Assembly (NCBI RefSeq): GCF_000413935.1
Contig: NZ_KE340383.1
Location: 248,001-312,000, forward strand
Origin: Acinetobacter colistiniresistens
GTDB taxonomy: Bacteria; Pseudomonadota; Gammaproteobacteria; Pseudomonadales; Moraxellaceae
Reading direction: 5' to 3'
Length of the DNA stretch: 64,000 nt
Position numbers and translations under genes: made by a program. The notes under the pieces were generated by a model. It saw only the letters and a list, made by a program, of their open reading frames with translations, was not told where the DNA came from and ran no database searches. Below, piece after piece: positions 1 through 9,048 of the stretch (position 1 is its first letter; the number at the start of each line of letters is the position of its first letter).

Positions 1-63
1 CTTCTTAAAGACTACAACAGCACTCCACAGCACCAATACAGCAACAATCAAGTACTCAAACAT
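1..63 (-). CDS. Small membrane protein next to feoB, partial (DUF6587-like)
   Basis: The first 21 codons of a minus-strand gene run off the left edge. The start ATG is at 63-61, preceded by a GGAGAG ribosome-binding sequence. The visible protein begins MFEYLIVAVLVLWSAVVVFK, one hydrophobic helix followed by lysines. Acinetobacter feo loci commonly carry a short single-helix protein of this kind after feoB; the family name is from memory. It lies 54 bp downstream of feoB on the same strand, so it is probably the last gene of the feo operon. Its function is not known. Confidence 0.6.
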   Translation of the reverse strand, partial: MFEYLIVAVLVLWSAVVVFKK

Positions 64-80
64 AAGCTTCTCTCCAATAG

Positions 81-111
81 TACCCTCCCTTTTACAAAGG
101 GAGGTGAGGTG
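81..111. repeat. Short interspersed palindromic repeat, copy 1
   Basis: A CCTCCC / GGGAGG hairpin lies between feoB and the small membrane gene. Its core CTCCCTTTTACAAAGG (85-100) recurs exactly at 5780-5795 between hom and thrC. This looks like a REP-like intergenic repeat and could also act as a transcript-end hairpin. Confidence 0.55.
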
Positions 112-117
112 GAATTC

Positions 118-1974
118 TTAGCCCCAAATGCGTGATGCAATTTGGTAAGTGAAGAACGACATTAAATAAGCCAAACCAAACAGATATACCGTCATGACGG
201 CTACATGTTTCCATGAACCAGTTTCACGGCGTACGGTTGCTAAAGTGGCTAAACAATGGGGCGCGTAGATAAACCAAACCAATAATGACAAGCCTGTTGC
301 TAACGACCAACCCGAGCCATCCGCACTGATCAGATGCGTCAAACCTTGTGCAACGGCATCATCATCTGCTCCTGATAAGGCATAGACTGTGCCCAAAGCA
401 GCAACTACAACTTCACGTGCCGCCATGGCTGGAATCAATGCCACTACAATTTGCCAGTTAAAACCTAAGGGCGCAAAAATTGGATGTAATAAATGTCCAA
501 GCATCCCCGCCAGACTATAATCAATCGCAGGTTGTGTCGCCCCCTCAGGTGCTTGCGGGAAAGTACACAAGAACCAGAGAATGACCGTCAACGCCACAAT
601 AATGCCACCAACACGACGTAAGAAGATTTTTGCGCGCTCTAATAGACCGATTGCAACACTTCTCATATCCGGGAAACGGTAACTTGGTAACTCCATCAGC
701 AACGCATGCTGGGTTTTGTCTTTTTGCAAAAACTTCATCACAAATGCAACACATAGCGCACTGACAATGCCGCCCATGTATAAACCAAACAGTACAAGGC
801 CTTGTAAATTGAAAATACCCAGTACGGTTTCACTTGGAATAAATGCACCAATCAACAGGGCATAAACAGGTAAGCGCGCAGAACAGGTCATCAGCGGTGC
901 AACCATGATCGTGGTAAAACGATCACGTGGATCACTGATACTACGGGTTGCCATAATCCCTGGAATTGCACAGGCAAAACTTGATAACAACGGGATAAAA
1001 GAACGACCACTTAACCCCGCTTTAAACATTAACTTATCCAGTAAGAATGCTGCACGAGGTAGATAACCAGATTCTTCTAGAACCAGAATAAAGAAGAATA
1101 AAATTAAGATTTGCGGTAAGAACGCAATCACGGTTCCTGCACCAGCCAGCACACCATCAACCAATAAACTTTGTAGTACAGGGTGACTGATTGTTTCCGT
1201 CAACCATTCGCCCAACCATGGCACTACACCATCTTCGATTGCGCCCTTAAATGGTTCAGCCCATGAAAACACCGCTTGGAAAACGATAAACATCATGATC
1301 GCCAGACTCAACAAGCCCAACACTGGATGTAAAAAAATCTTGTCCAGAAAATCGGTACGCTTGTCTTCCTGATCAACAAAGTTCACCACATCTTTAAAAA
1401 TCACTTCAATTTTTTGATGTGAACTGCCCGCCAGACCACTGAGTTCAGTCTGAGGAACCGAGTACTTGCCTTGGTCAAGGGCATGCAATAAGTTTTCGAT
1501 ACCCGAACTACGTACGGCAACCGTTTCAACCACAGGTACGCCAAGGCGCTCAGAAAGCTTTTGCGTATTGATCTGGATACCACGGCGACGCGCCTCATCC
1601 ATCATGTTCAACACAACAAGGATCGGACGACCCAACTCAATAATTTCCAGCACCAAACCAAGATGTAGTTTTAAGTTGGTTGCATCCACGACACACAAAA
1701 AGGCATCTTGCTGCCCTTCTTCCACAATTTTACCTTGGCAAACATCACGGGTAATTTCTTCATCAGGACTGGTCGCCTGAAGGCTGTAGGTTCCTGGTAA
1801 ATCCAGAACACGTACTGCTTTTCCAGAAGGAAGCTGAAAATGCCCGACTTTACGTTCAACGGTGACACCCGCATAGTTGGCAACTTTTTGGCGTGTACCG
1901 GTTAAGTGGTTAAATAAAGATGTCTTACCACAGTTTGGATTTCCCACAAGGGCAACACGTAACGCATCACTCAT
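118..1974 (-). CDS. feoB: Ferrous iron transport protein B
   Basis: FeoB is the inner-membrane Fe2+ uptake permease with a cytosolic GTPase domain. The N-terminal G domain shows G1 (GNPNCGKTS, about residues 11-19), G3 (DLPGTYSL, about 58) and G4 (NMMD, about 122). From about residue 215 on there are two Gate-type membrane blocks rich in hydrophobic helices. At 618 residues it is shorter than the roughly 770-residue E. coli protein, lacking most of the C-terminal extension, which I believe is normal in this genus. Its start ATG overlaps the feoA stop (ATGA), so the two are translationally coupled. It is probably repressed by Fur through the site upstream of feoA. Confidence 0.95.
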   Translation of the reverse strand: MSDALRVALVGNPNCGKTSLFNHLTGTRQKVANYAGVTVERKVGHFQLPSGKAVRVLDLPGTYSLQATSPDEEITRDVCQGKIVEEGQQDAFLCVVDATNLKLHLGLVLEIIELGRPILVVLNMMDEARRRGIQINTQKLSERLGVPVVETVAVRSSGIENLLHALDQGKYSVPQTELSGLAGSSHQKIEVIFKDVVNFVDQEDKRTDFLDKIFLHPVLGLLSLAIMMFIVFQAVFSWAEPFKGAIEDGVVPWLGEWLTETISHPVLQSLLVDGVLAGAGTVIAFLPQILILFFFILVLEESGYLPRAAFLLDKLMFKAGLSGRSFIPLLSSFACAIPGIMATRSISDPRDRFTTIMVAPLMTCSARLPVYALLIGAFIPSETVLGIFNLQGLVLFGLYMGGIVSALCVAFVMKFLQKDKTQHALLMELPSYRFPDMRSVAIGLLERAKIFLRRVGGIIVALTVILWFLCTFPQAPEGATQPAIDYSLAGMLGHLLHPIFAPLGFNWQIVVALIPAMAAREVVVAALGTVYALSGADDDAVAQGLTHLISADGSGWSLATGLSLLVWFIYAPHCLATLATVRRETGSWKHVAVMTVYLFGLAYLMSFFTYQIASRIWG

Positions 1975-2231
1975 GCAGGTGCTCCTTCAAGTTGAATTTC
2001 AATTTTATCCGCTTCCGCTTTTCGTAACGCAAAACGCGTAAAACCGAGCTGGATTAGAATCGGATCTCCACCAAATATCCCCTTGGTAATCACCTGTACT
2101 TGCGTACCTGGCACAAAGCCTAAACTCTCTAAACGAACTGCAACTAAATCTGGCTGTTCTGTCTCATCGACCACGCGATTGACTTTGGTAATCATCGCTG
2201 TTTGCTTGACTTTTAATGCTGACAATCGCAC
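1971..2231 (-). CDS. feoA: Ferrous iron transport protein A
   Basis: This is a small SH3-like cytosolic protein that supports FeoB. At 86 residues it has the usual FeoA length, with the characteristic segment LESLGFVPGTQVQVITKGIF and a C-terminal part that reads FALRKAEADKIEI. The open frame begins with a GTG at 2231-2229. An internal ATG twelve codons later is an alternative, but it would cut into the conserved N-terminus. It is the first gene of the minus-strand feo operon, and a Fur-like box lies about 40 bp upstream. Confidence 0.92.
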   Translation of the reverse strand: MRLSALKVKQTAMITKVNRVVDETEQPDLVAVRLESLGFVPGTQVQVITKGIFGGDPILIQLGFTRFALRKAEADKIEIQLEGAPA

Positions 2232-2268
2232 CGCTTCTAACCCTTAACCCTTTTTTACTAGTATACAA

Positions 2269-2287
2269 GCAAATGAGAATAATTACC
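2269..2287 (-). promoter_or_regulatory. Candidate Fur box upstream of feoA
   Basis: GCAAATGAGAATAATTACC matches the 19 bp Fur consensus at 14 positions by eye and lies about 40 bp upstream of the feoA start. Fur control of feo genes is well established; use of this site is inferred. Confidence 0.55.
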
Positions 2288-2433
2288 AAAACCAATCTCA
2301 GTGGCATTTACTTCTGTGACAGATCGACAACAATTCATTTTTCTTTTACAGTGCAAGGCAATCAAAATAAATTACGGCGCCACTCGCCCTCAAATACCTG
2401 TCCCTTTTCACCTAGTTATGCTTTCAACGCCCT

Positions 2434-3354
2434 ATGTTAAATAAAAAGCCACGTATTCCTGCTGCAACCCACATCCCTGAACATTTGAGTTTTTTACAGG
2501 GTTTTCGGGATTATCTGGTGGCTCAAACGGTGAGCCCACATACCCGCAATGCCTACTTGTCTGATCTGGTACAATGTAGTGAATTACATCAAACAGTAGC
2601 ATTACCCCAATGGTCCAGTGACGATATCGCCGATGTGCTCATTGCACTCACCAAGGCTGGTAAAAGCCCACGTTCAATTGCACGTTGCCTATCTGCGTTA
2701 AGACAGTTTTATAAGTTTTTAAGAGAACAAAAACTACGGGACGATAATCCGGTTGCAACGCATCATTCTCCTAAAATTGGACGTGCCTTGCCTAAGGATT
2801 TATCTGAACATGACGTAGAGGCGTTAATCAATGCACCAGACATCAATACGGTTTTAGGTCTGCGTGATCGCGCCATGTTTGAAGTTCTGTACGCCTGTGG
2901 TCTGCGCGTTTCAGAATTACTCAATTTACGTTTGGAACTGATCAATTTAAAACAGGGCTTTGTGCGAATCACCGGTAAGGGCAACAAAGAACGTCTGGTG
3001 CCATTGGGACAGTTTGCCTGTGACTGGATTGAAAAATATTTAGTTGAATCACGTCCGCAGCTCTATAAAAGCAGCACCGATTATCTGTTTTTAACCCAAC
3101 ATGGCGGCATCATGAGTCGGCAAAATTTCTGGTATGCAATTAAACGTTACGCCTTACAAGCCAATATCCAAGCAGAGCTCTCCCCCCATACTTTACGTCA
3201 TGCCTTTGCCACTCACTTGCTCAATCACGGTGCGGATCTGCGCGTAGTACAAATGCTGCTTGGACACAGTGATCTTTCCACCACACAAATCTATACCCAT
3301 GTCGCGCAACATCGCATGCGGGAGTTACATGGCAAATACCACCCACGGGGATAA
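2434..3354 (+). CDS. xerD: Site-specific tyrosine recombinase XerD
   Basis: XerD works with XerC at dif to resolve chromosome dimers. The N-terminal core-binding domain covers about residues 15-105. The catalytic domain holds the full tyrosine-recombinase set: Arg in CGLRVSELL, Lys in GKGNKERLVPLG, the box HTLRHAFATHLLNHGADLR, His in LGHSD and the nucleophile in IYTHVA. The ending ELHGKYHPRG is typical of XerD rather than XerC. At 306 residues it has the normal length. It is followed by the dsbC-like gene on the same strand, as xerD-dsbC are in many gammaproteobacteria. Confidence 0.93.
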   Translation: MLNKKPRIPAATHIPEHLSFLQGFRDYLVAQTVSPHTRNAYLSDLVQCSELHQTVALPQWSSDDIADVLIALTKAGKSPRSIARCLSALRQFYKFLREQKLRDDNPVATHHSPKIGRALPKDLSEHDVEALINAPDINTVLGLRDRAMFEVLYACGLRVSELLNLRLELINLKQGFVRITGKGNKERLVPLGQFACDWIEKYLVESRPQLYKSSTDYLFLTQHGGIMSRQNFWYAIKRYALQANIQAELSPHTLRHAFATHLLNHGADLRVVQMLLGHSDLSTTQIYTHVAQHRMRELHGKYHPRG

Positions 3355-3488
3355 AACCACCTTTTATCGAGGAGCCCGCTAAAATTTGATTCCGTTCACA
3401 GAGCCTATGCAAGATTTAACGAAGTGATTCATTTTTTTTGTTATGCTAGGCCCCTTATACAAATGAATTCGTACAAAAAAGGTTCTAT

Positions 3489-4304
3489 ATGTTGTTTACT
3501 CGGTCTCAGCTTGTAATTGCTTGTACATTAGCATCAACATTATTAGTCAGTGCTTGCTCAAAAGAAAACTCAGCACAAAAACAAGATGCACTCACAGCAA
3601 GTGCACCTGCGACAGGTGAAGCCTCAACCTTAAATGAACGCAATGCACAGCAGCGCTTAGTCTCTACCTTAGAAAAACATTTCAAAACCGCCAATATCAA
3701 TGCCAAGATTCTTGCGGTGAAGAAAACCGAAGTTCCAAACTTATATTGGATCAGCCTCGAAGGCATGGGTTCCGTTTATGCAACTGCTGACGGTCAATAC
3801 ATTATCCAAGGGGATGTGGTTCGTTTAGGCGACAAGCAACTGCATAATGTCAGTGATGCCTTACAAGCAACCGAAAATAAAAAACATTTAGCGGCGCTGA
3901 AAACCGAAGATCTGATTGTTTACCCTGCACAGGGCGGTAAAGCCAAGCATGTGATCTATGTGTTTACTGATTCGAGCTGCCCTTATTGCCATAAACTGCA
4001 TGAACATTTAGCAGAAATCAATGCCAAAGGCATTGAAGTCCGTTACATCGCATGGCCACGTGGCGAACAGTTCATGCCAACCATGCAAGCCATCTGGTGT
4101 AGCCAAGACCGTAAGGCTGCCTTTGACCAAGCAGCCAAAGGCTTACCTGTTTCAGCTGCAGAATGTAAAAACCCAGTGCGTGACCAATATCAATTAGGCT
4201 TAAACATGGGAGTCAATGGTACACCTGCGATCTATAACGTCGAAGGCGAGTATTTAGGTGGCTATATGACCCCTGAAGAAATCGTTCAACGCTTAAACAA
4301 ATAA
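3489..4304 (+). CDS. dsbC: Thiol:disulfide interchange protein, DsbC-like, predicted lipoprotein
   Basis: This is a periplasmic disulfide isomerase of the DsbC/DsbG type. The N-terminus has a lipoprotein signal with lipobox LVSAC (Cys23). It is followed by a Ser/Ala/Gln-rich linker, a DsbC-type dimerisation domain (about 55-130) and a thioredoxin fold with active-site CPYC (Cys164/Cys167). The cis-Pro loop is GVNGTPAIY. Two further cysteines (AIWCSQD and AAECKNP) fit the second, structural disulfide of DsbC. The predicted lipid anchor is unusual compared with soluble E. coli DsbC. The gene lies between xerD and hom on the same strand. Confidence 0.88.
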   Translation: MLFTRSQLVIACTLASTLLVSACSKENSAQKQDALTASAPATGEASTLNERNAQQRLVSTLEKHFKTANINAKILAVKKTEVPNLYWISLEGMGSVYATADGQYIIQGDVVRLGDKQLHNVSDALQATENKKHLAALKTEDLIVYPAQGGKAKHVIYVFTDSSCPYCHKLHEHLAEINAKGIEVRYIAWPRGEQFMPTMQAIWCSQDRKAAFDQAAKGLPVSAAECKNPVRDQYQLGLNMGVNGTPAIYNVEGEYLGGYMTPEEIVQRLNK

Positions 4305-4433
4305 GCGAAAACATCACCGCAAAATTACAAAGACTCGGGCGACAGATTAAAGATGATCTTAGCCCTAGTGTCTGCGCACTTTTTTAGCTATGATCAAGCT
4401 TCATTAAAATGATTGAATATAATGGAGTGTGAC

Positions 4434-5735
4434 GTGAAACCAGTTCGTCTGGCGATACTCGGTCTTGGTACTGTAGGTGGTGGAGCCCTTAAATTACTAC
4501 AAGAAAATGCTGCGGAAATTAAACGCCGTACCGGTCGAGAAATTCAAATTACACACGTAGGCACACGCCGTCCACGTCCAGATTTACAACTCGAAGGAAT
4601 TAAACAAAGTGATGACTTGATGGACATCGTACGTCAAGCTGATGTTGATGTTGTGGTTGAAGTCATGGGAGGGATTCATCCTGCGTATGAAGTCATCATG
4701 GAAGCCATTAAACATGGCAAACAAGTTGTCACCGCAAACAAAGCTTTACTTGCTGAACACGGCAATGAATTATTTAAAGCGGCAGAAGACAATGCCGTGC
4801 AAATCGCTTATGAAGCAGCGGTTGCTGGCGGGATTCCAATTATTAAAGTGATTCGTGAAGGTCTTGCAGCAAACCATATTGAATGGCTTGCTGGCATCAT
4901 TAATGGCACAGGCAACTTCATTCTGACTGAAATGCGCGAAAAGGTTCGTGCTTTTGAAGATGTATTAAAAGAAGCGCAAGAACTGGGTTATGCCGAAGCG
5001 GATCCAACCTTTGATGTAGAAGGAATTGATGCTGCGCACAAACTCACCATTCTGGCGTCATGTGCTTTTGGTATTCCATTACAGTTTAATAAGGTCTATA
5101 CCGAAGGCATCAGCAAAATCACTGCTCAAGATGTAAAATATGCAGAAGAGCTGGGTTTCCGCATTAAGCATTTGGGTATCGCACGTCGTGCCGAACAAGG
5201 CATTGAACTACGTGTTCATCCAACTTTGATCCCTGCAGAAGAATTGATTGCCAATGTTAATGGCGTGAAAAATGCGGTATTGGTTCAAGCCAATGCTGTC
5301 GGCCCAACCTTATATTATGGTGCAGGCGCAGGTGCAGGCCCAACAGCCTCGGCTGTAGTTGCCGATGTAATTGATATCGTACGTGATATTTCTTATACCG
5401 AAGATGGTGCAGGCACTATTCCTCAACTTGCCTTTGAAGCACTGACCAATGTGCCGATCTTAAGCCGTGAAGAAATGACCACAGGTTATTATATTCGCCT
5501 CAATGCTGAAGATCAGACGGGTGTCTTGGCAGATGTCACGACCATTCTCAGCCGTGCCGGTATTAGTATTGATGCCATCATGCAGCAATCGCGCTTGAAA
5601 GACTTGATCCCAATCGTAATTTTGACAGATCCGATTGTTGAATCGAAAATGGATGAAGCACTTGCACAAATTCAAGCATTACCTGCAATTCGTGGCGAAA
5701 TCGTAAGAATTCGTTTAGAATCGCTCGATAGTTAA
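4434..5735 (+). CDS. hom: Homoserine dehydrogenase
   Basis: The enzyme reduces aspartate semialdehyde to homoserine in the threonine/methionine branch. The N-terminal Rossmann fold begins LAILGLGTVGGG. The central catalytic domain includes AGIINGTGNFILTEM, GYAEADPTFDVEGIDAAHKL and the conserved lysine region. A C-terminal ACT domain (DQTGVLADVTTILSRAGISI, about 350-433) gives feedback control by threonine in this family. I chose the GTG at 4434, with GGAG eight bases upstream, giving 433 residues and a clean start before the nucleotide-binding strand; an ATG at 4413 is in frame but less likely. thrC follows about 105 bp downstream. Confidence 0.94.
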   Translation: MKPVRLAILGLGTVGGGALKLLQENAAEIKRRTGREIQITHVGTRRPRPDLQLEGIKQSDDLMDIVRQADVDVVVEVMGGIHPAYEVIMEAIKHGKQVVTANKALLAEHGNELFKAAEDNAVQIAYEAAVAGGIPIIKVIREGLAANHIEWLAGIINGTGNFILTEMREKVRAFEDVLKEAQELGYAEADPTFDVEGIDAAHKLTILASCAFGIPLQFNKVYTEGISKITAQDVKYAEELGFRIKHLGIARRAEQGIELRVHPTLIPAEELIANVNGVKNAVLVQANAVGPTLYYGAGAGAGPTASAVVADVIDIVRDISYTEDGAGTIPQLAFEALTNVPILSREEMTTGYYIRLNAEDQTGVLADVTTILSRAGISIDAIMQQSRLKDLIPIVILTDPIVESKMDEALAQIQALPAIRGEIVRIRLESLDS

Positions 5736-5746
5736 TCAGTTTAAAT

Positions 5747-5815
5747 CTCCCCTCACCCCTCAATAAAGAGGGGGAACTCCTCCCTTTTACAAAGGTAGGT
5801 TGGGAGGGATTTTCT
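5747..5815. repeat. Short interspersed palindromic repeat, copy 2
   Basis: The hom-thrC spacer holds two nested G-run/C-run palindromes: CCCCTCACCCCTC pairs with GAGGGGG, and CTCCCTTTTACAAAGG is followed by GGTTGGGAGG. The 16 bp core at 5780-5795 is identical to 85-100. Confidence 0.55.
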
Positions 5816-5840
5816 CTCTACCTCATATTGGAACACCATC

Positions 5841-6980
5841 ATGTCGAATGCCAATCGTTATACTGGTCTTGTAGATCGTTATCGTGACCGTTTACCCGTG
5901 TCTGCAACTACACGTGCAATTTCTTTAGGTGAAGGTAATACTCCACTAATTAAACTCGAGAACATTCCACGTATTATTGGCAAAAACGTCGAAATCTATG
6001 TGAAATACGAAGGTCTGAACCCAACCGGTTCATTTAAAGACCGTGGTATGACCATGGCGGTGACCAAAGCAATTGAAGAAGGCTCTAAAGCAATTATCTG
6101 TGCATCAACAGGTAATACTTCAGCAGCTGCCGCAGCCTATGCAGCACGTGCAGGCATCAAAGCATTCGTCTTGATCCCAGAAGGCAAAATTGCCATGGGT
6201 AAAATGGCACAAGCAATGATGTATGGTGCGATTACCATGCAAATCCGCGGTAACTTTGATGATGGTATGCGTTTGGTCAAAGAGGTTGCAGATCAAGCGC
6301 CAGTAACGATTGTAAACTCAATCAACCCTTACCGTTTGCAAGGTCAAAAAACCATTGCTTATGAAATCGTAGAAGCGCTTGGTCGCGCGCCGGATTATCA
6401 CTGCTTACCAGTGGGTAATGCGGGGAACATCACTGCACACTGGATGGGTTATACCGAAGCGGTTGCCAACCAGCCTGCGGATCAGTTTGAACAAGTGATT
6501 TATGATGCGGCAACAGATCAATTCACAGGGCCTAAACCAGAAGGTTTACCGACTATGGTGGGTTATCAAGCATCTGGTGCTGCGCCATTCTTACGTGGTG
6601 CACCAGTGGAGAACCCTGAAACGGTTGCAACAGCGATTCGTATTGGTAACCCACAAAGCTGGAACCATGCCAAAGCTGTGGTACGTGATTCTAAAGGTTG
6701 GTTTGATGAACTGACTGATGCTGAAATTTTAGAAGCTCAACGCCTCCTTTCAATGTACGAAGGTGTGTTTGTTGAACCTGCTTCTGCTGCATCAATCGGT
6801 GGGGCAATCCGTGACCTTAAAGCAGGTAAAATTGCTGAAGGTTCGGTGATCGTATGTACCGTAACGGGTAATGGCTTAAAAGACCCAGATACTGCAATCA
6901 AGCAATGTGCTGATGCGGTGATGCTGTCAATTGATGCCACCATGGATCAAGTGAAAGATTCAATTCTTTCAAATATGTAA
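5841..6980 (+). CDS. thrC: Threonine synthase
   Basis: This PLP enzyme converts O-phosphohomoserine to threonine. The PLP lysine is in PTGSFKDRGMT (about residues 56-66), with CASTGNTSAAAAAYAARAG for phosphate and substrate binding. PVGNAGNITAHW and the C-terminal VCTVTGNGLKD complete the fold-type II pattern. At 379 residues it belongs to the shorter bacterial class of threonine synthase rather than the long E. coli form. It forms a threonine unit with hom, although the repeat-bearing spacer could reduce co-transcription. A strong terminator follows. Confidence 0.94.
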   Translation: MSNANRYTGLVDRYRDRLPVSATTRAISLGEGNTPLIKLENIPRIIGKNVEIYVKYEGLNPTGSFKDRGMTMAVTKAIEEGSKAIICASTGNTSAAAAAYAARAGIKAFVLIPEGKIAMGKMAQAMMYGAITMQIRGNFDDGMRLVKEVADQAPVTIVNSINPYRLQGQKTIAYEIVEALGRAPDYHCLPVGNAGNITAHWMGYTEAVANQPADQFEQVIYDAATDQFTGPKPEGLPTMVGYQASGAAPFLRGAPVENPETVATAIRIGNPQSWNHAKAVVRDSKGWFDELTDAEILEAQRLLSMYEGVFVEPASAASIGGAIRDLKAGKIAEGSVIVCTVTGNGLKDPDTAIKQCADAVMLSIDATMDQVKDSILSNM

Positions 6981-6997
6981 GCATAAGCTTCGCAATT

Positions 6998-7029
6998 AAA
7001 AAAACCAGTTGCCCACAACTGGTTTTTTT
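6998..7029 (+). terminator. Rho-independent terminator of thrC
   Basis: The stem AAACCAGTT / AACTGGTTT with loop GCCCAC is followed by a T run. It lies 18 bp past the thrC stop. Confidence 0.85.
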
Positions 7030-7064
7030 ATCTGAATACAGGCCGTATTCTTTGTAGCAAGCAT

Positions 7065-7096
7065 AAAAAAGCTCTTCATAACAGAAGAGCTTTTTT
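7065..7096 (-). terminator. Terminator of the pbpG-like gene
   Basis: AAAAAAGCTCTTC / GAAGAGCTTTTTT hairpin with a six-base loop, just past the minus-strand stop codon; symmetric A and T runs allow use in both directions. Confidence 0.8.
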
Positions 7097-7110
7097 AACA
7101 TTCATCTAGA

Positions 7111-8175
7111 TTAAACGCGTTTTGGCAAACTGCTTAACCATGTCAATAGGTTGGTTGCATCACTATTACGTGCTTGTGAGCTTGGTGCACCCAATAAGAC
7201 AACAACAGCTGGACGTGAATTCACCGTCGTGTGCATGACGACACAACGTCCCGCTTCATTAATATAGCCTGTTTTTGACAGGTTAATGTTCCAGCCACCA
7301 TTACGCACCAATGCATTGGTATTATTTGATTTCAGTACACGATAACCTAAATTGAAATCATAAGTTGGCGTGGTTGAAAATTGGCGAATCAAACCATATT
7401 GCGAAGCGGTACTGACCAGAATCCCTAAATCACGTGCAGATGAAACATTATGCGGATCTAAACCTGTCGATTCAGCATAACGTGTAGACGTCATGCCCAA
7501 TTGCCTCGCTTTAGCATTCATCGCTGCAATAAATGCAGGACGTCCACCTGGATAAGTCCGCGCTAAAGCAGCAGCGGCAGGATTTTCTGACTTCATCAAA
7601 GCAAATAACAGTGCTTCTGCACGATTCATGGTATCGCCTGCGCGTAAGGTCGAACTTGAGTTCTTCCCGCCTGCACCCGCGAAATCAATCGATTCCAGCG
7701 TGATTTCTTCTGACATGTTTAAACGCGCATCTGCAGTGACGACAGCCGTCATCAATTTAGTAATCGACGCAATTGGAACCGACATGTTGCTGTTTTTGCT
7801 ATACAGCACCTCACCGGTCTGTGCATCCATCACCAAAGCAGCACGTGCATTGACTGAAGGCTGGCTGCTATACCCGAAAGTATCGCGAATTTGTGTCGAC
7901 GACTGCGGCGCCGTTGAAGAGGTGATGGTTGACGAACTGCCATTACGCAAAGTTGTGGTAACAGAAGTTGAACCTTGTGGGCTAATTTCTAGCGGATCAT
8001 CATCTTCCATAAACTGACTGGCATCACTTGCAGACCAATTCATCGAAGCTGAACCGCTCACACGCGAAGAAGCTGGATTGTTATTCACAACCAGTTCAGC
8101 AAAACTTGTTGAGCTCCAAGCCAACAAGATAGACATGCTTAAAACATGCATGATAGATTTTTTAGAATTTTTCAC
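7111..8175 (-). CDS. pbpG: D-alanyl-D-alanine endopeptidase (PBP7/8 family)
   Basis: This is a periplasmic low-molecular-weight penicillin-binding protein that cuts peptidoglycan cross-links. A signal peptide ends near SSTSFA (about residue 26). A Ser/Thr-rich linker (about 30-100) leads to the S11 peptidase domain. The catalytic motifs are present: SxxK in SITKLMTA (Ser137, Lys140), SxN in MKSENPAAAAL and KTG in LSKTGYINEAG. The roughly 100-residue low-complexity insert before the catalytic domain makes the 354-residue protein longer than E. coli PbpG. It is monocistronic, with its own terminator. Confidence 0.88.
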   Translation of the reverse strand: MKNSKKSIMHVLSMSILLAWSSTSFAELVVNNNPASSRVSGSASMNWSASDASQFMEDDDPLEISPQGSTSVTTTLRNGSSSTITSSTAPQSSTQIRDTFGYSSQPSVNARAALVMDAQTGEVLYSKNSNMSVPIASITKLMTAVVTADARLNMSEEITLESIDFAGAGGKNSSSTLRAGDTMNRAEALLFALMKSENPAAAALARTYPGGRPAFIAAMNAKARQLGMTSTRYAESTGLDPHNVSSARDLGILVSTASQYGLIRQFSTTPTYDFNLGYRVLKSNNTNALVRNGGWNINLSKTGYINEAGRCVVMHTTVNSRPAVVVLLGAPSSQARNSDATNLLTWLSSLPKRV

Positions 8176-8386
8176 GACACAATACTCAACTCAGGACGCT
8201 GCACATTTGCGCTTAATACCATTATGCCTTACATTTGAACAAATCGGGTAAAGCTTTTATAGACACAATTGTGTACAACTATTCGCTAAAAACGAAGAAT
8301 AGGATTGCTAATTTTGTCGTTTCATTGCAAGCTAATTTTGCTTTATGTAACAAAAAACCAGTTTTTTTTGAAAAAAGGAGGTCTTC

Positions 8387-9022
8387 TTGATCACTGTTCT
8401 TGTTGTTGATGATCATGAACTCGTGCGTACAGGGATTTGTCGTATGTTGGAAGACCACCCCGATGTAGAGGTCATTGGACAAGCAGAATCGGGGGAAGAA
8501 GCCATTGCTTTGGTGCGTCAAAAACATCCACAAGTGGTACTCTTAGATGTCAATATGCCAGGTATTGGCGGTGTTGAAACGACGCGTCGCTTGTTGCAAA
8601 GTGTGCCTGAAACTAAAGTGATTGCAGTCAGTGGTCTTGCGGAAGAACCCTACCCATCATTGCTTTTAAAAGGAGGTGCAAAAGGCTACATTACCAAAGG
8701 GGCACCCATTACAGAAATGGTGCGTGCGATTAATAAAGTGATGCAGGGAGGAAAATACTTTAGTGCAGATATTGCTGAACAGCTCGCCAGCTCCTATCTT
8801 TCAGATACACAACAATCTCCATTTGATGCTTTATCAGAACGTGAAATGCAAGTGGCGATGATGGTCGTCAATTGTATCAGTGCACAAGAAATTGCAGACA
8901 AGCTATTTGTCAGCGTGAAAACTGTAAATACTTATCGTTATCGTATTTTTGAAAAATTGGCAATTGACAGTGACGTCAAGCTGACTCATCTTGCGATTCG
9001 TTATGGCCTCATTAAACCTTAA
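8387..9022 (+). CDS. gacA: GacA/UvrY-type response regulator
   Basis: This is a NarL/FixJ-family response regulator. The receiver domain has the acidic pocket VVDDHE, the phosphoacceptor Asp in VVLLDVNMPGIGG (about residue 54) and the Lys in GYITKG. The C-terminal LuxR-type HTH reads ALSEREMQVAMMV then ADKLFVSVKTVNTYRYRIF and ends ELTHLAIRYGL-like, close to UvrY/GacA. The start is a TTG at 8387 with a strong AGGAGG six bases upstream. The partner kinase GacS is not in the window. Acinetobacter GacA controls virulence and pili, so its position before pilSR is sensible. Confidence 0.85.
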   Translation: MITVLVVDDHELVRTGICRMLEDHPDVEVIGQAESGEEAIALVRQKHPQVVLLDVNMPGIGGVETTRRLLQSVPETKVIAVSGLAEEPYPSLLLKGGAKGYITKGAPITEMVRAINKVMQGGKYFSADIAEQLASSYLSDTQQSPFDALSEREMQVAMMVVNCISAQEIADKLFVSVKTVNTYRYRIFEKLAIDSDVKLTHLAIRYGLIKP

Positions 9023-9048
9023 AACATTTAGAATAATAGTCATCGCCT

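Noticed and set aside
7628..8017. 129-codon plus-strand frame inside pbpG
   Set aside because: It is antisense to conserved catalytic motifs of PbpG and has no ribosome-binding site; a shadow frame.
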